Below are positions 14,032-32,544 of a DNA stretch of 64,000 bases, piece after piece; position 1 is the stretch's first letter, and every line of letters starts with the position of its first letter. A model generated the notes under the pieces. That model had not been told where the DNA came from, did no database searches, and saw only the letters and a list, made by a program, of their open reading frames with translations. Origin of the DNA: Odobenus rosmarus divergens (taxonomy: Eukaryota > Chordata > Mammalia > Carnivora > Odobenidae); NCBI RefSeq assembly GCF_000321225.1, contig NW_004450660.1, positions 1,214,274 through 1,278,273 of the forward strand, written 5' to 3'. A program made the position numbers and the translations under genes.

Positions 14032-15313
14032 ATCCTGTTGAATAATGATGATGTCTTCTCCATTTTCAACTTGTAGTTGAGGAACTATGGGGAGGGCATC
14101 CTGAGACGCTGACATTGCCATGGCAATTGCTAAAGCTGCTTCTTCTTCAGCTTCCATTTTTTCTTTGCATTTCTGATTATGATTCACATCATCTTTGTAG
14201 GTATCATCATTTTCATCCTTTTCAGGAGAGAGCACAGCAACTTCGGACTTAAAAGTTACTGTTGTGTCACTTGAAGGCATAGATGCTTCAAGAAGGTCTT
14301 CAATACTGGAGTTGAGCTCTGTATTGACATCTAATCTGCATTTCTCTTCTACTGGGGTGAACACTGTCTCATCACTGGGTATAACAGCATTACTGCTGTT
14401 GCTGCTGCTGCCAAAGCTGTCATCACATTTGGCAGGACTGTTCAGATCAAGTGTCATGCTATTCTTTGAAGCATCTCCCTGTTTACTTGTATTACCTGGG
14501 GTAGGTCGAGATGGCTTTGGCCTGTGTATATTACTAGAGGGCAGGGGTCTTGACTGAGTAAAGATGGGGGAAAGTTTATCTGAGTCTCTGTTTTCGGAAC
14601 AGTTTCTCTGGAACTGTAGAGAAAATTTGCGCTGTGTTTGAGGAGATGCAGAAGGTATTTTGCAGGGAATGAATCCCTGAGGTCTATGCTTAGAGACATC
14701 TGTTCCAGTACCAGTTGGTGCAGAGGGGGCAGATGAAGAAGGAGTTGACAAGGGTGGAAACATTAATGGGGAATGATGAGATAAAGGAGAGGTGTTCAAA
14801 CACTGACTGTGGGGTCTGCCTTTTGTTTGAACCATTGGCTTTGGTTGCTCCATTGTTGTTGAACTGGGAAGTCCTACTGAAATGCTGCCCAGTCTGTCAG
14901 TAATGTCCTCTGAATTGGCGCTCAGTTTTGTAGCACACAGTCCTTTTCCAGTTTTCTCCAAATGGTCTGTGCACTCATGGGAGCTGTTCTCTGTGGTTTC
15001 TGGATAGCTGGTAGGGACAGAGGCCTGCGAAAAGCTGTCATGTCGACCATCCGAAGTGTCTCCTATGCCCAGTTGGATGGCCTCAGCAATTTCCACCTCA
15101 TCTGCAATAGCCATCAAACGGCGACGCATCCTGGCGAAATGAGTGGAACTGGAAACATTCAGCATTTCTAATAGTTTTGAAAATACGTGGGGTACTGCAG
15201 TAACCATTCTTGCAGAACTCAAATATATCCTTCGGGAGAGTTTACCAACCATTGAGTGGGAATTATCAATGGACTGCAAAGCAAAGGTTAAGAGGGACAG
15301 CAGCTTTTTATAC
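14032..15313 (-). CDS. MAP3K1: MAP3K1 exon 14 (large linker exon with caspase site)
   Basis: This 1282-bp exon, the largest here, completes Arg630 and encodes residues 631-1057. The first 80 residues ([20 protein letters not shown], then [16 protein letters not shown], then [12 protein letters not shown]) finish the helical-repeat domain. Residues 715-718 are DTSD, at the place of the caspase site that frees the pro-apoptotic kinase fragment. The rest is a disordered Ser/Thr/Pro linker ending in acidic, methionine/alanine-rich helices ([17 protein letters not shown]) and [12 protein letters not shown] threonine run, long in human as I remember it, is only two residues here (SSTTMEQ). Acceptor AG is at 15315-15314; donor GTAAGT starts at 14031. 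Confidence 0.97.
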
Positions 15314-15856
<543 letters not shown>

Positions 15857-15934
15857 CTAAAATCTAAAAATATGATCAAAATATCATAATGCCAAGAATA
15901 ATACTCTAATTATATTCATTTTAAGAATTTCTTA

Positions 15935-16114
15935 GGGTTGCCTGGGTGGCTCAGTCCGGTTAAATGGCCAACTCTTTATTTTGGTTCAGATCATCATCGC
16001 AGGGTCCTGGCATTGAGCCCTGAGTCTGGCTCTGCGCTCAGCAGGGAGTCTGCTCCCTCTCCCTCTGCCCCTTCCCCTGTGTGATCTCTCTCAGATAAAT
16101 AAATCTTTTAAAAA
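15935..16114 (+). mobile_element. CAN-SINE, antisense to MAP3K1
   Basis: Head gggttgcctgggtggctcag, an older, more diverged body, and tail aaataaatcttttaaaaaa. It is flanked by aagaatttctt and aagaatttct. Confidence 0.92.
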
Positions 16115-16127
16115 AGAAAGAATTTCT

Positions 16128-16327
16128 GGGCTCCTGGGTGGCTCAGTTGGTTAAGCGACTGCCTTCGGCTCAGGTCATGATCCTGGAGTCCCGGGATCGA
16201 GTCCCGCATCGGGCTCCCTGCTTGGCAGGGAGTCTGCTTCTCCCTCTGACCCTCTTCCCTCTTGTGCTCTCTATCTCTCATTCTCTCTCTCTCAAATAAA
16301 CAAATTCTTAAAAAAAAAAAAAAAAAA
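16128..16327 (+). mobile_element. CAN-SINE stacked on the previous one
   Basis: Head gggctcctgggtggctcag, the ctgccttcggctcaggtcat body and an A-tail of about 18. It begins directly after the aatttct target copy of the upstream SINE and is followed by aatttctta, so both insertions used the same site. Confidence 0.94.
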
Positions 16328-16385
16328 TTTCTTAGATTAATTCATATTTCTAATGTTAGCTGACTCAAGTCAATTTACACAATTA

Positions 16386-18270
<1,885 letters not shown>

Positions 18271-18329
18271 TCAGTTTAATTGCATTTGAAAAGCATCAAA
18301 GACCCTGGCATAATCTGAGGTGATTTAAT

Positions 18330-18727
18330 AAAATAAATAATGATAGGAAAGGATTATAACCCATAAATAAATAATCCATGAATCCATACTGATAGAAATA
18401 AATGAATAAGTAAACAGATGGGGTACAAAGAAACTCTCTGAACTATTTCTGCAATTTTTGAAGTATGAATTTCAAAATGAGAAGTTAAAAAAGAGCTTCC
18501 AATGCCAAAGCTGGAATAATATGAGCAACAAGTTAAATGATGATAGTACTGGATTTTAATCCACAGATGAAAATAAATACCCATCAGCCTATATTGGTAT
18601 AAATTTAAAAACTGAAGAAATACATAAATGGGGAGAGAAGAGACAGTTCCTCTTGATAGAAGAATTCCAATTAATTAATATAGAAGGAATGAGGGAAACA
18701 GAAAATCATTAGAGCACCATAATAATG
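18330..18727 (+). mobile_element. Ancient L1-like repeat, first part
   Basis: Diverged sequence similar in order to 3790-4150 (aatgatgatagta, aaatggggagagaagagaca, aacagaaaatca). It stops where duplication copy B begins and seems to continue after it at 19461. Confidence 0.4.
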
Positions 18728-19460
18728 AGGTCTAATTCCATAATTTCATAAGTTTTACCTCATTTGTGTTAAGCACAGAACTTTTACTAGTGGCTCTTGA
18801 GAGAGCAAATACTGATTTAAATAGCAAACCAGAACAAAGGCATATTTTGATTATTTCATTAAAATAAAAAAGAAGGGCGCCTGGGTGGCTCAGTTGGTTA
18901 AGCGACTGCCTTCGGCTCAAGTCATGATCCTGGAGTCCCGCGATCGAGTTCCACATCGGGCTCCCTGCTCAGCAGGGAGTCTGCTTCTCCCTCTGACCCT
19001 CTTCCCTTTCGTGCTTTCTATCTCTCATTCTCTCTCTCTCAAATAAATAAAATCTTTAAAAAAAAAAAATAAATAAAAAAGAAGACTCGTTTTGATTTCT
19101 GAATTTTCAGTAAGACTCGTTTGCTTTAAAAATAAAACCTTCCCATCCAAAACTTTGTATTCTCTTATATAGCCTGAGTTCCAAATACCTTAAAATCTCT
19201 TTACTGTATTTTTTTTTATAATGTTCTGTCATTGAAGGGACCAGGTAAACAACCTAATTTTAGTATTCGGGAAAGCACACAACACAACAAATGCCACAAA
19301 AGCAATGAAGTTATCAGAAAAATATGTACTCTAATCCTGAAAAACTAATTTATTTTCTATGCATTTTGCAAATTACTTGTTAATTTGCCTGTTGTTGTTC
19401 AGGTATTATAGTATTCTCTCTAAGCAACAAGACAAACTCTAATACTTTCAATCCATAGGC
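18728..19460. repeat. Duplicated segment, copy B (intron 10), with SINE inside
   Basis: The second direct copy of the segment at 16755-17266, extended to 733 bp by a SINE insertion (18876-19072) with its target duplication and a 9-bp gain at the left end. Homology ends sharply at ataggc, and the sequences on both outer sides differ from those around copy A. Confidence 0.93.
18876..19072 (+). mobile_element. Young CAN-SINE inside copy B
   Basis: Full-length head ggcgcctgggtggctcagtt, intact body and an A-rich tail. The perfect 12-bp target duplication ataaaaaagaag lies at 18864-18875 and 19073-19084. Absent from copy A, so it postdates the duplication. Confidence 0.95.
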
Positions 19461-20130
19461 AAATCCACTGACAAATGCTAAAATCAGTGGGCAAAATTCT
19501 TAAGAGAAACAGGATATTTGCACAGTCTCAAAGTATCTCCTCCAAGACATTTATTAATAGTAATTTATAGCAAGAAACCCAACAGACATCACCTTAACCA
19601 AATGATGAAAGACAGCATCACCAATAATAAGACACATCAACATCATGTACCCCTTGATACAATGCACTAAGAATGGCAACATCACCTCTCGTATTCTTAT
19701 GAAAAATGCATAAACTCAATCAAATCATGAGAAAATATCAGATAAACCCAAAATGAGGGACATTCTTCAAAATAAGTGGCCAGCACACTTCAGAAATGTC
19801 AAGATGTATCCAAGACAAGGAAAGACTGAGGAACTGTCACAGATGGGAAGACATTAAGGGAGCACGGTAACTAAATGCAATGTGAGTTTCTGGACTGGAT
19901 CCTAAAACAGAAAATAGACATTAATGGAAAAACTGGTAAAAACTGAGTAAGGTCTGTGGCTTAGCCGTAAAGGACACTGTTGCAACAATTGGGGATATCT
20001 GAATATGGATTTCATAAGTACATAATAATATTGTTATTAATGCTCAATTTCCTGAGTCTGCTGATTGCATTGTGGTTATGCAGAAGAATGTATTTGTTCT
20101 TAAAAGATACGCACTAAAATAGTTGAGCTG
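19461..20130 (+). mobile_element. Ancient L1-like 3' end, second part
   Basis: Contains 'gaggaactgtcacagatggg', 'ctaaatgcaatgtgagtttc', 'ggatcctaaaacagaaaata' and 'gacattaatggaaaaactgg', which is the typical 3' end of old mammalian L1-type elements. Continues the piece at 18330-18727. Confidence 0.5.
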
Positions 20131-20824
20131 AAATGTCATGTGATGCCTGCAAATAACTCTCAAATGGTTCAGCAAACGAGGGAGGGGAGGGGAAAACAGG
20201 AAGGACAAAAGGGAAGGGAGAAAGAATGGAGAGCTTTAAGGGAAGGAGCCATTTCTGCCTCCACTGTGCATGGCACATTAAGCAATTATAGAGGAATCAG
20301 AATATAGTATGATTTTCAGAGTCCCTTTACTCCAGAGCTCACAGACTACATGGGAAACCATCTGAACTTAAGAAGAAACAACCAGACAGTAAGGCAGTAC
20401 ATTGAACAACCAAGTATGCCTGAAGGTTTGTGTTGGAAAATAGTAAGAAAAAGAGGTAAAAAGTTGGGTCAAGAACATTGGTCTTTACAGTATGCTGGTC
20501 CCTGGATATTCTACATAAAAAAACAGACTATGGTAAGACAGATTTGGGAAATAATGCATTCTACTTCTTGCTCTTAAAAATTCCTAATGTACATTAGTTT
20601 ACTGAAGGTTCCTAGAAGCCATGCAGTGAACAGACCCACTTAACTCGTGTAATTCATTGCTCAGCAATTTTAACTGAACACAGAACTCTTTCTTCAGGGG
20701 AGGTTTTCATAATCCTGCCAAACTGTCATGGAATATGCTTTTGGAAATGCTGCTAAAGCAACAGAATCCTCTTAAGGGTTTCCAACCTAGGGAATAATCC
20801 AAGTGGTCTTTAAGGAATACTGAT

Positions 20825-21050
20825 GGCTACTATAAAGTCAATGTTCTTACAGTGTGCCAGACATTATGGCTAGAGGTTTTACACAATCTCATTTCAAACC
20901 TAAGAGGTAACATTTTCATTATTTTATATGTGAGAAAGCTGAAATTTAATGAGTCCTAAAGTCACACTGCCAGCAAATGGAAGAACCAGAATTTGAATCA
21001 AGGTCTTTGTAATCTTGACCTTATGTTCAGATTGCCTAGGCTAGTCCCAG
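20825..21050 (-). mobile_element. MIR SINE
   Basis: Antisense MIR words in order: cagtgtgccagacattatgg, 'cctaagaggtaacattttca', 'aagtcacactgccagcaaat', 'gaaccagaatttgaatcaag'. Confidence 0.65.
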
Positions 21051-21264
21051 TTTAACTAGCAGATTATTCAGGTACCCCGGTTAGGATGATAAATTATGAA
21101 AGCACTCAGTTCTGACTCCAAATTCATGTTCATAACCGTTAGGCTATATTACCTCTCAAAAAGAAGATTCACAGGGCATAGTTGTTATAGGATGGATTAG
21201 AAAAAGAGTGGAAGCAGAGAGTTAATGAGTTTTAAAAACAAACTAGGTAAGAATTATTCTAAAG

Positions 21265-21479
21265 CAGTGGTTGTGAACTGGGCAATTTTGACCCTCAGGG
21301 GACACTCGGCAATGCCTGGAGACATTCTTGGTTGTCATGAGGGGGTGGGAGGGAGAAGAGAGGTTTGCTACTGGTATCTAGCGGGTAGTGGCCAGGGATT
21401 CTGCTAAAACATCCTACAGTGCACAAGACAGCATAATTATCTGGCTCAATGTCAATAGTGCTGAGGTTGAGAAACCCTG
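21265..21479 (+). mobile_element. MER20-like hAT (Charlie) DNA transposon
   Basis: It starts cagtggttgtgaactgg and ends gttgagaaaccctg, imperfect terminal inverted repeats, with the characteristic 'ctggagacattcttggttgt' and 'aaacatcctacagtgcacaa' interior. The 8-bp flanks ttctaaag and ttttaaag are a near-perfect hAT target duplication. Confidence 0.8.
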
Positions 21480-21989
21480 TTTTAAAGATATGTATACTCA
21501 GAATGGAGAAAGTCAAATTAGCCTCCAAAATTACAAATTAACCTCATTCCATCCCACTCATGAAAGACAACTTATAATAGCTTCGACTAGAAAAACAACT
21601 CAGTCATCTATGTCATGTAACCCTCCTCTGTGAAAAGGATCCTGAATTTCCATACAATGTTCTCCTTAATGTCTAATATCAAATTTTTAAAAAATCAAAG
21701 TAATTATGATCACTTGCTATCCCATAAAGCATTTTTAATTTGATCATGTGTAAGGTGTAAGGAAAATTTAAAGATATGAACAGCAAGACATGGCTATTTT
21801 AGGGGAGAAAGTAAACAGTATATAAGAAAACTTGAATAGATTAAAACAAGTAAAATCCAAGTGAAGAGATTAAATGGAAAATTGCAATATCTTGGGATTA
21901 TGATCAGGTAAAGTAGTTTCACTGGATCTTAAGAGTGATATCTACAAGCTCTAAACAAAACAAAAAACCCACCCATAATGCTTTGGTTA

Positions 21990-24442
<2,453 letters not shown>

Positions 24443-24525
24443 TTAAAAGATTTAAATAGCACTTTAAGAACATTTTTTATCTTTTATTAAACATATCCAA
24501 ATCATCAATTCAAAATTCAAAATTA

Positions 24526-25366
<841 letters not shown>

Positions 25367-25690
25367 CTAAAGAATATAATACAGAATTAACACCATAGCT
25401 AAAAACAATTTTGGATTCTTTACAATATGAAAAAACTGATTAGAAATTCTTGTTAGGAGCATCTTTATGGAACTATTTGAGAAATATTTATTTCTCCTAT
25501 TACTATACAGCAATTTTAAATAAGATTCACACCACTAGAATTTATAGATTGTGGGTATGTGTTAACCTTTCCTTGCTATGAATACAATTCAGTATACGAA
25601 CTACAATCTTAGAGACCTGTGTAGCCCCTCAATTCTGCTGTTGTACCTTTTGAACAAACTGCTATAAGGTCTGACTATGTACAAACATGT

Positions 25691-25873
25691 GGGGCGCCTG
25701 GGTGGCTCAGATGGTTGAGCGTCTGCCTTCGGCTCAGGTCATGATCCCAGGGTCCTGGGATCGAGTCCCGCGTCGGGCTCCCTGCTCCTTGGGAGCCTGC
25801 TTCTCCCTCAGCTTCTCTCTCTCCCTCTGTCTCTCATGAATAAATAAATAAAATCTTTAAAAAAAAAAAAAAA
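25691..25873 (+). mobile_element. CAN-SINE, full length, antisense to MAP3K1
   Basis: Intact head ggggcgcctgggtggctcag, 'ctgccttcggctcaggtcat' body, CT-rich stretch and a tail of about 15 A. Little divergence, so young. Confidence 0.95.
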
Positions 25874-25999
25874 CGTGATATGCCAATAGTTTCAAGATTT
25901 CAATTACTGGAGAGGACCTTAGAGCCCATCACAGGCACTTTTTGTGGGTCCATAAACTGGTCCAACTTTCCTAGAAACTAAGCTAGAAATATATGTCAC

Positions 26000-26900
26000 A
26001 TTGTTAATAAGCAAAACCTTTCAAGTAGACTTCTAGGAATATATCATAAGGAAACAGACAAAATAATAAACGTGTGTGTGTGTATATATATATAAAAGAA
26101 TGTTCACTGCAGTATTATTTAGCATAAAGAAAAAAAATCAACCAAATGAACATCAAAAGGTTAAAAAAAATAGTATGCCACACACTGAAGCTTTTAAAAA
26201 GGATCTAAGACATTCATAAATGACAAAGACATCTACAATATACTATATGGTGAAAAAAAAAAGCATGACAATTCTAATTTGTTTAGAATGATTCCAATTT
26301 ATGGCAAAACTGCAACTTTATTGTGTATATTTGAAATACTCTTAATACGCAAAGTGCTTTTAAAAATCAGTAAGAAAAATACTAGTAATTCAATAGTAAA
26401 ATGGGCAAAAAAGATAAAAAGGCAATTGAAATGAAAAATACCAATAGCCAGTTAAGTATGAAAAATGAAGTATAAAATGCATATTAATGAAACCATATCC
26501 CTTTTTATTTTTAATCTGATTGACACAAATTGTATAGGTTGGTAACATCTGGCCTTGATATTGGCATAAGAGAACAAGTTCTCATATATACTGCTGGTGG
26601 GAGTAAAAACAAATTTTTGGAAAGGAAAGTGCTAGTATTTCTTAAATTACTTAATGTCCACATGCATGACCTAAAAAACCTATTTTCTAGGATGCTATCC
26701 TACAGAGTTATTTGGAATATATAAACAAAGAAATTTAATAGGCAAAAATTAGGTGTACTAAATGTCCATTAATTATGGCAATGGCAAAATAAATTGTGGC
26801 GTATCTACATAATCTTATACAGCCATGAAAAGAAAGTAGTGTGTATTTTTGTACTGACTCAGGAAAATGGTCCTGGTATCTAAAGTTAAAACAAAAATAA
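26000..26900 (+). mobile_element. Old L1/HAL1-like fragments
   Basis: 'cttctaggaatatatcataa', 'actgctggtgggagtaaaaa' and 'cagccatgaaaagaaagtag' are words typical of the 3' part of ancient L1/HAL1 elements, here heavily diverged. A short (GT)n(TA)n run sits at about 26071-26093. Confidence 0.45.
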
Positions 26901-27944
26901 AAAAGCAAGTTTCAGATCAAAATATAATGAGAGAAGTACTGAGGAGTGTGTGTGTCTGTATAAAAAAACAATGCAGGGTAGAGTTTTATTTCCTTTATTT
27001 AATTTTTAAAAGTTGTATTAAACTGTTAACAGTAGTTATTTTGTATGCAGCCCAGACTGGAGAGAGGGGTTTTGTTTTATATTTTATAAATTTTTGTTGA
27101 ACCTTCATGATGTCATGAGTGACTTTTAAAAATCAGTAACCATATTTCCATTACAATATAAAGACTAGGTTCTGAGATGTTAAATAAGATGCCAGAGACA
27201 TAAAATCAGTTTGTGGTAGGCTTTAATTTGAGGAGAATATCTCATAATCTACCTACCCCAACAAATTCGAGTCTCTACTAAGCTTAGGCTTTTCTCTGGG
27301 CCTAATATTATTCTTCTACAACTTTAAGCTATATAATTCCTGAAAAACAGGTCTGAATGACTGACAGCAAAGTAACAGTTTGCTTAAAAAACTTTCATAA
27401 AAGCTGAACAAACAGGTCCAGCAGCCATGATGCATGATTCCTGAGGTGAAGGCACACATACTAGTCTCTTTCCATCCTGATTATCTGCCCTTCTCTTTAT
27501 CTCTTTTCATAATTATGGAGCTATGTGGAGTGGGGAAGTGCTGTCAAAATATGCATGTGGTTAATGACAAAAATTAACAGAACCATGGCAGAAATGATTT
27601 GTACAACAGTCTATAATAAAAATATTAATGGTAGAGATGATCCCAGGTCAAGTAACTTTAAAATTACACCAAAAATAGCTTAGAAGAAAAAAATAAAATT
27701 CCATAATTTAGTCCAATTGCAAGTACAATTTATTACTCAAATGCTTTTCTGACTTCAGCATCCATTTATTGTTGGACATGAATTGTTTCTGTATTTTCAC
27801 ATTTTAAGAAACCAGTAGAAACATTTTTGTACCCACTTCTTTTACATTTCACATTTTCTTTTTAGCATAGTTTTTTCAGAAGTAAAGTCACTTGAGTAGA
27901 GAGCAGGTATTAACATACTACAAGGGGATCAAATTAGCCTGTTC

Positions 27945-28080
27945 CCGCTTTTGTAAATAAAGTTTTACTGGAACACAGCCATACCCATTCATTCACTTAT
28001 CCTCTATGGCTATTTCTGCTACAGGGGCAGAGGTGAGTAGTTGTGACAGAGACCTGATGAACCTTAAAGCCCAAAGTATA
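27945..28080 (-). mobile_element. MER1-type hAT fragment
   Basis: 'tttgtaaataaagttttact', ggaacacagccatacccatt and 'gagtagttgtgacagagacc' match the end of a well-known Charlie-group nonautonomous element. Both ends are incomplete. Confidence 0.6.
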
Positions 28081-28240
28081 AAAAAGTCACCCATAATAAT
28101 GCCATCTATTAATAACCATTAAAATTCTTACTCATTATGTATGCACCAATACCTTCATATATAAAAATTGGGTTCAGGCATAACATACAGCACTATAACC
28201 TAGATTTTGTTTCATGCCATTCAGTATTCTTCAGAAGCAT

Positions 28241-28448
28241 TTTTTTTAAAGATTTATTTGAGAGAGAGAAAGAGCACGAGACAGCAGGCGACAACAGGGG
28301 AAGAGGCAGTAAAAAGTGGAAAGAATCTGAAACAGACTCCCTGAGGAGCTCAGAGCCTGAGACCAGGCTCAGTCTCACAATCCTGAGATCATGACCTGAG
28401 CTGAAATCAAGAGTCGGATGCTTAACCAACTGAGCCACCCAGGTGCCC
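28241..28448 (-). mobile_element. CAN-SINE, full length, sense to MAP3K1
   Basis: T-run and 'aaagatttatttgagagaga' at the left, 'gagccacccaggtgcccc' head at the right. The 9-bp target duplication cagaagcat is at 28232-28240 and 28449-28457. Confidence 0.94.
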
Positions 28449-28786
28449 CAGAAGCATAATTTTAATAGCTGCATGAACTATTCCTAATATGGGTATACTT
28501 TAACCATTCCCTTGCTGGATATTTAAGCTGTTCTCATTTTTTTCCACAATGCTGACAAAGAGTCATATATATAAATCTTGTGCATTTCTCAGATTAAATT
28601 TTTTTGTCAAAAAAAAAAGTATATTTACTGCCTCAACAAACATAAACATTTTAAAAACCACATTTTTTTTTCCAGAAAGGCTATAGAACTTGACATACAG
28701 TGAAGCAAATCCTTATACAAGAACTAAATTGTCTCATGACAAAGTCTCTACTAATTATCTACATAAATCTGGTATCTTTTTTTTAA

Positions 28787-28836
28787 TGATCATTTCCTTA
28801 GTTATTAGGTTTGATCATTTCCTTAGTTATTAGGTT
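28787..28836. repeat. 25-bp perfect tandem duplication
   Basis: tgatcatttccttagttatt plus aggtt is present twice in tandem (28787-28811 and 28812-28836; the last base is the least certain). Confidence 0.9.
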
Positions 28837-30515
28837 AACTAAACCATTTTCATGTTTGTTAGCCTCTTGAAATTCTTTTGTGAATATTCTCTTCATGCCC
28901 TTTGCCCATTTACATACTAGGACCTTAGGTTCACTTTGTCCCAATTCTGGCTTTTGTTGTTTCTTCTATAATTTAAAATTAATTACAATGCAATCAGGTC
29001 TCCAAATTTCCCGTTTTTTTTTTTAATTGTAGTCTTTAGATATAAAAATCTGTGATTACATGAAATATTAACCTACTTACCTACACAGTATAATTACTCA
29101 GTATATCAAGATGACAGTTTCAGTGGTTCCCCCCATGGATACATTAATCCAAATGAATTCATAAAACCTCCACATTATGGCCAGCTCATATTTGGAAGGT
29201 ATCTTCATTTATTTTAGAGAGAAACTTTCTATTTTAACTTTGGCCACCTGGTTTTAAACATTTTTTACTTTTTCCAAAATAAAAAGCTACAGGAATGTGA
29301 ATCCAAAGGAGAAGAGCTCCAGAATAAGTTTGGGTCAGGAAGCGCAAGAAATAAAGCTCCTTTTTTCATCTATTTAGAAGAGATAAGGAGTAAGAGAAAG
29401 AGCCCTGAACTAGAAGTAAAGATACTGAGGTTCTGGTTCTGCCTTTGCTCAGCTGAGCTGCATGACCTCTTTTGGCTTCAGTTATCACTGAACCATGTAA
29501 ACTAGAAATCTCTAATTCCCAAAAAACTTGTAAAACTGCAATTCTAAAATCAGTAATTAAAAATAAGAAAATTTAAACATTTACTTTTCCCATAGGTCTC
29601 TCCATTCTTTTCTTCACAAATCCCTTGACCTGATTACTTTCTATTCTTCATGAATTTTGAAGTAGTAATAATACTTAAAAAAAATTGCTGGGATGAAGAT
29701 GGGACTTAATCACTTAGACTAGTGCTTCTCAACAGGTGCCTCAGGAACATATAGGAGGTACCCTTTTAAGAGAAGCAGCATTCCTTTCTGGAGTAATTTA
29801 AAAAACTCATTTTTTACATTAAAACCAATGAAGAAACCCAATAAAGAACTTGGAAAAGAAAGAAAATTCACATGAGACTTGAAAATTTTTTCACACCTGT
29901 CATTTTGGGCTGTATCTCAGATCCTTCAGCATTACATGTTCATTTTATTAGCAGCTAGGCAATGGAAGAGTCTGAGAAGCGCTGCAGATTTTCAATACCT
30001 GTGATTAACGGCTACTGTATCTCTTAATTACAAATGATTAGTCTGTTTAGAAGAGCATCCTTGTGTTCTCACAAGTTAAAACAGCCTGTAATGAGGATTC
30101 TGTGAAAATATCTATGAAAGAAGTGGTGATGTCATACAATTTAAAGGTCCTACATTGGAAAGTGATTTTGGAAAACCACTTTGGCTTGTATATAATTTGT
30201 TTATAAGAGAACTAAAGACATATTTTTTACACAGTGTCTCAGCTTCATTGTCTGCAAAAGAGTGATAAAACATACATAATGAGGATGGTATATGAACAGA
30301 ATGAGATACCATATTAGGTGCTTGGCAAAAGGTAATGATTGATAAACAGTAGCCACTTATATTTTATACTTGCCACCTGATTTTTCTTATGAAATGACTA
30401 TTATATTCTGATTTTTAAGGCGCTATCTTCCAACAGTGTAGTTTTTCAGGATGAAAAGTCCATATATATGTATGCGTATATGTGTGTCTACACACATATA
30501 CTCAGATGACCTTTA

Positions 30516-31919
<1,404 letters not shown>

Positions 31920-32176
31920 CTATTAGGTAAATTGCTTACTTCTTGGTAAGAAACAACTACCTAAAAAAGGGTCACACCAGATGGCCATGTGGCATTTTAT
32001 ATTCTGAAAAATGCCCCAAAATAAAATGGGATAAAATGTGTTTTGCAAATGCTTTTTATCTGACATATGCATCAGAAGTAAACTTCTAAAATCTCAGTCA
32101 TCCTTATAACTAATGATAAACATTTGACTGAGTGAGACAACCATGTCGTAATTTTACAAAATGTAAATATTTGAGT

Positions 32177-32237
32177 TGTAAACCAAGGTTAAAAGCATAA
32201 AAAAAACCTATGTAAACCAAGGTTAAAAGCATAAAAA
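32177..32237. repeat. 34-bp tandem duplication
   Basis: tgtaaaccaaggttaaaagc followed by ataaaaa occurs at 32177 and again at 32211, with a period of 34. Confidence 0.9.
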
Positions 32238-32544
32238 TTCATCCATAAGCAAGCAAAATGACTTGTTTCTAGTGATAAAAATTAAACATCCAATTTCCTG
32301 GCTTCCACTGAAATGTGTTACTAAATGCTCTTTTGCAATGGTAATTCATAAATACCTCCCTGGAATTCCTCCCGTGGTACACTCTGTAGAGAACTAATGG
32401 CAAGTGACTTTCCCCAGATTAAGACATTTTACTGAAGGCCGACAAAATCTCTTGTGGTGAAGGTGATATATATCACTCATTCCACTCCACTGATTCCTCT
32501 AGAACTTGGTCTTTCTATATCAATGCCCAGTGGAAATTCTAGTT

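Noticed and set aside
29717..29990. Possible hAT element bounded by agtgcttctca and tgagaagcgct
   Set aside because: The ends look like inverted repeats, but I could not find a convincing 8-bp target duplication or a family match, so it is mentioned only under intron 6.
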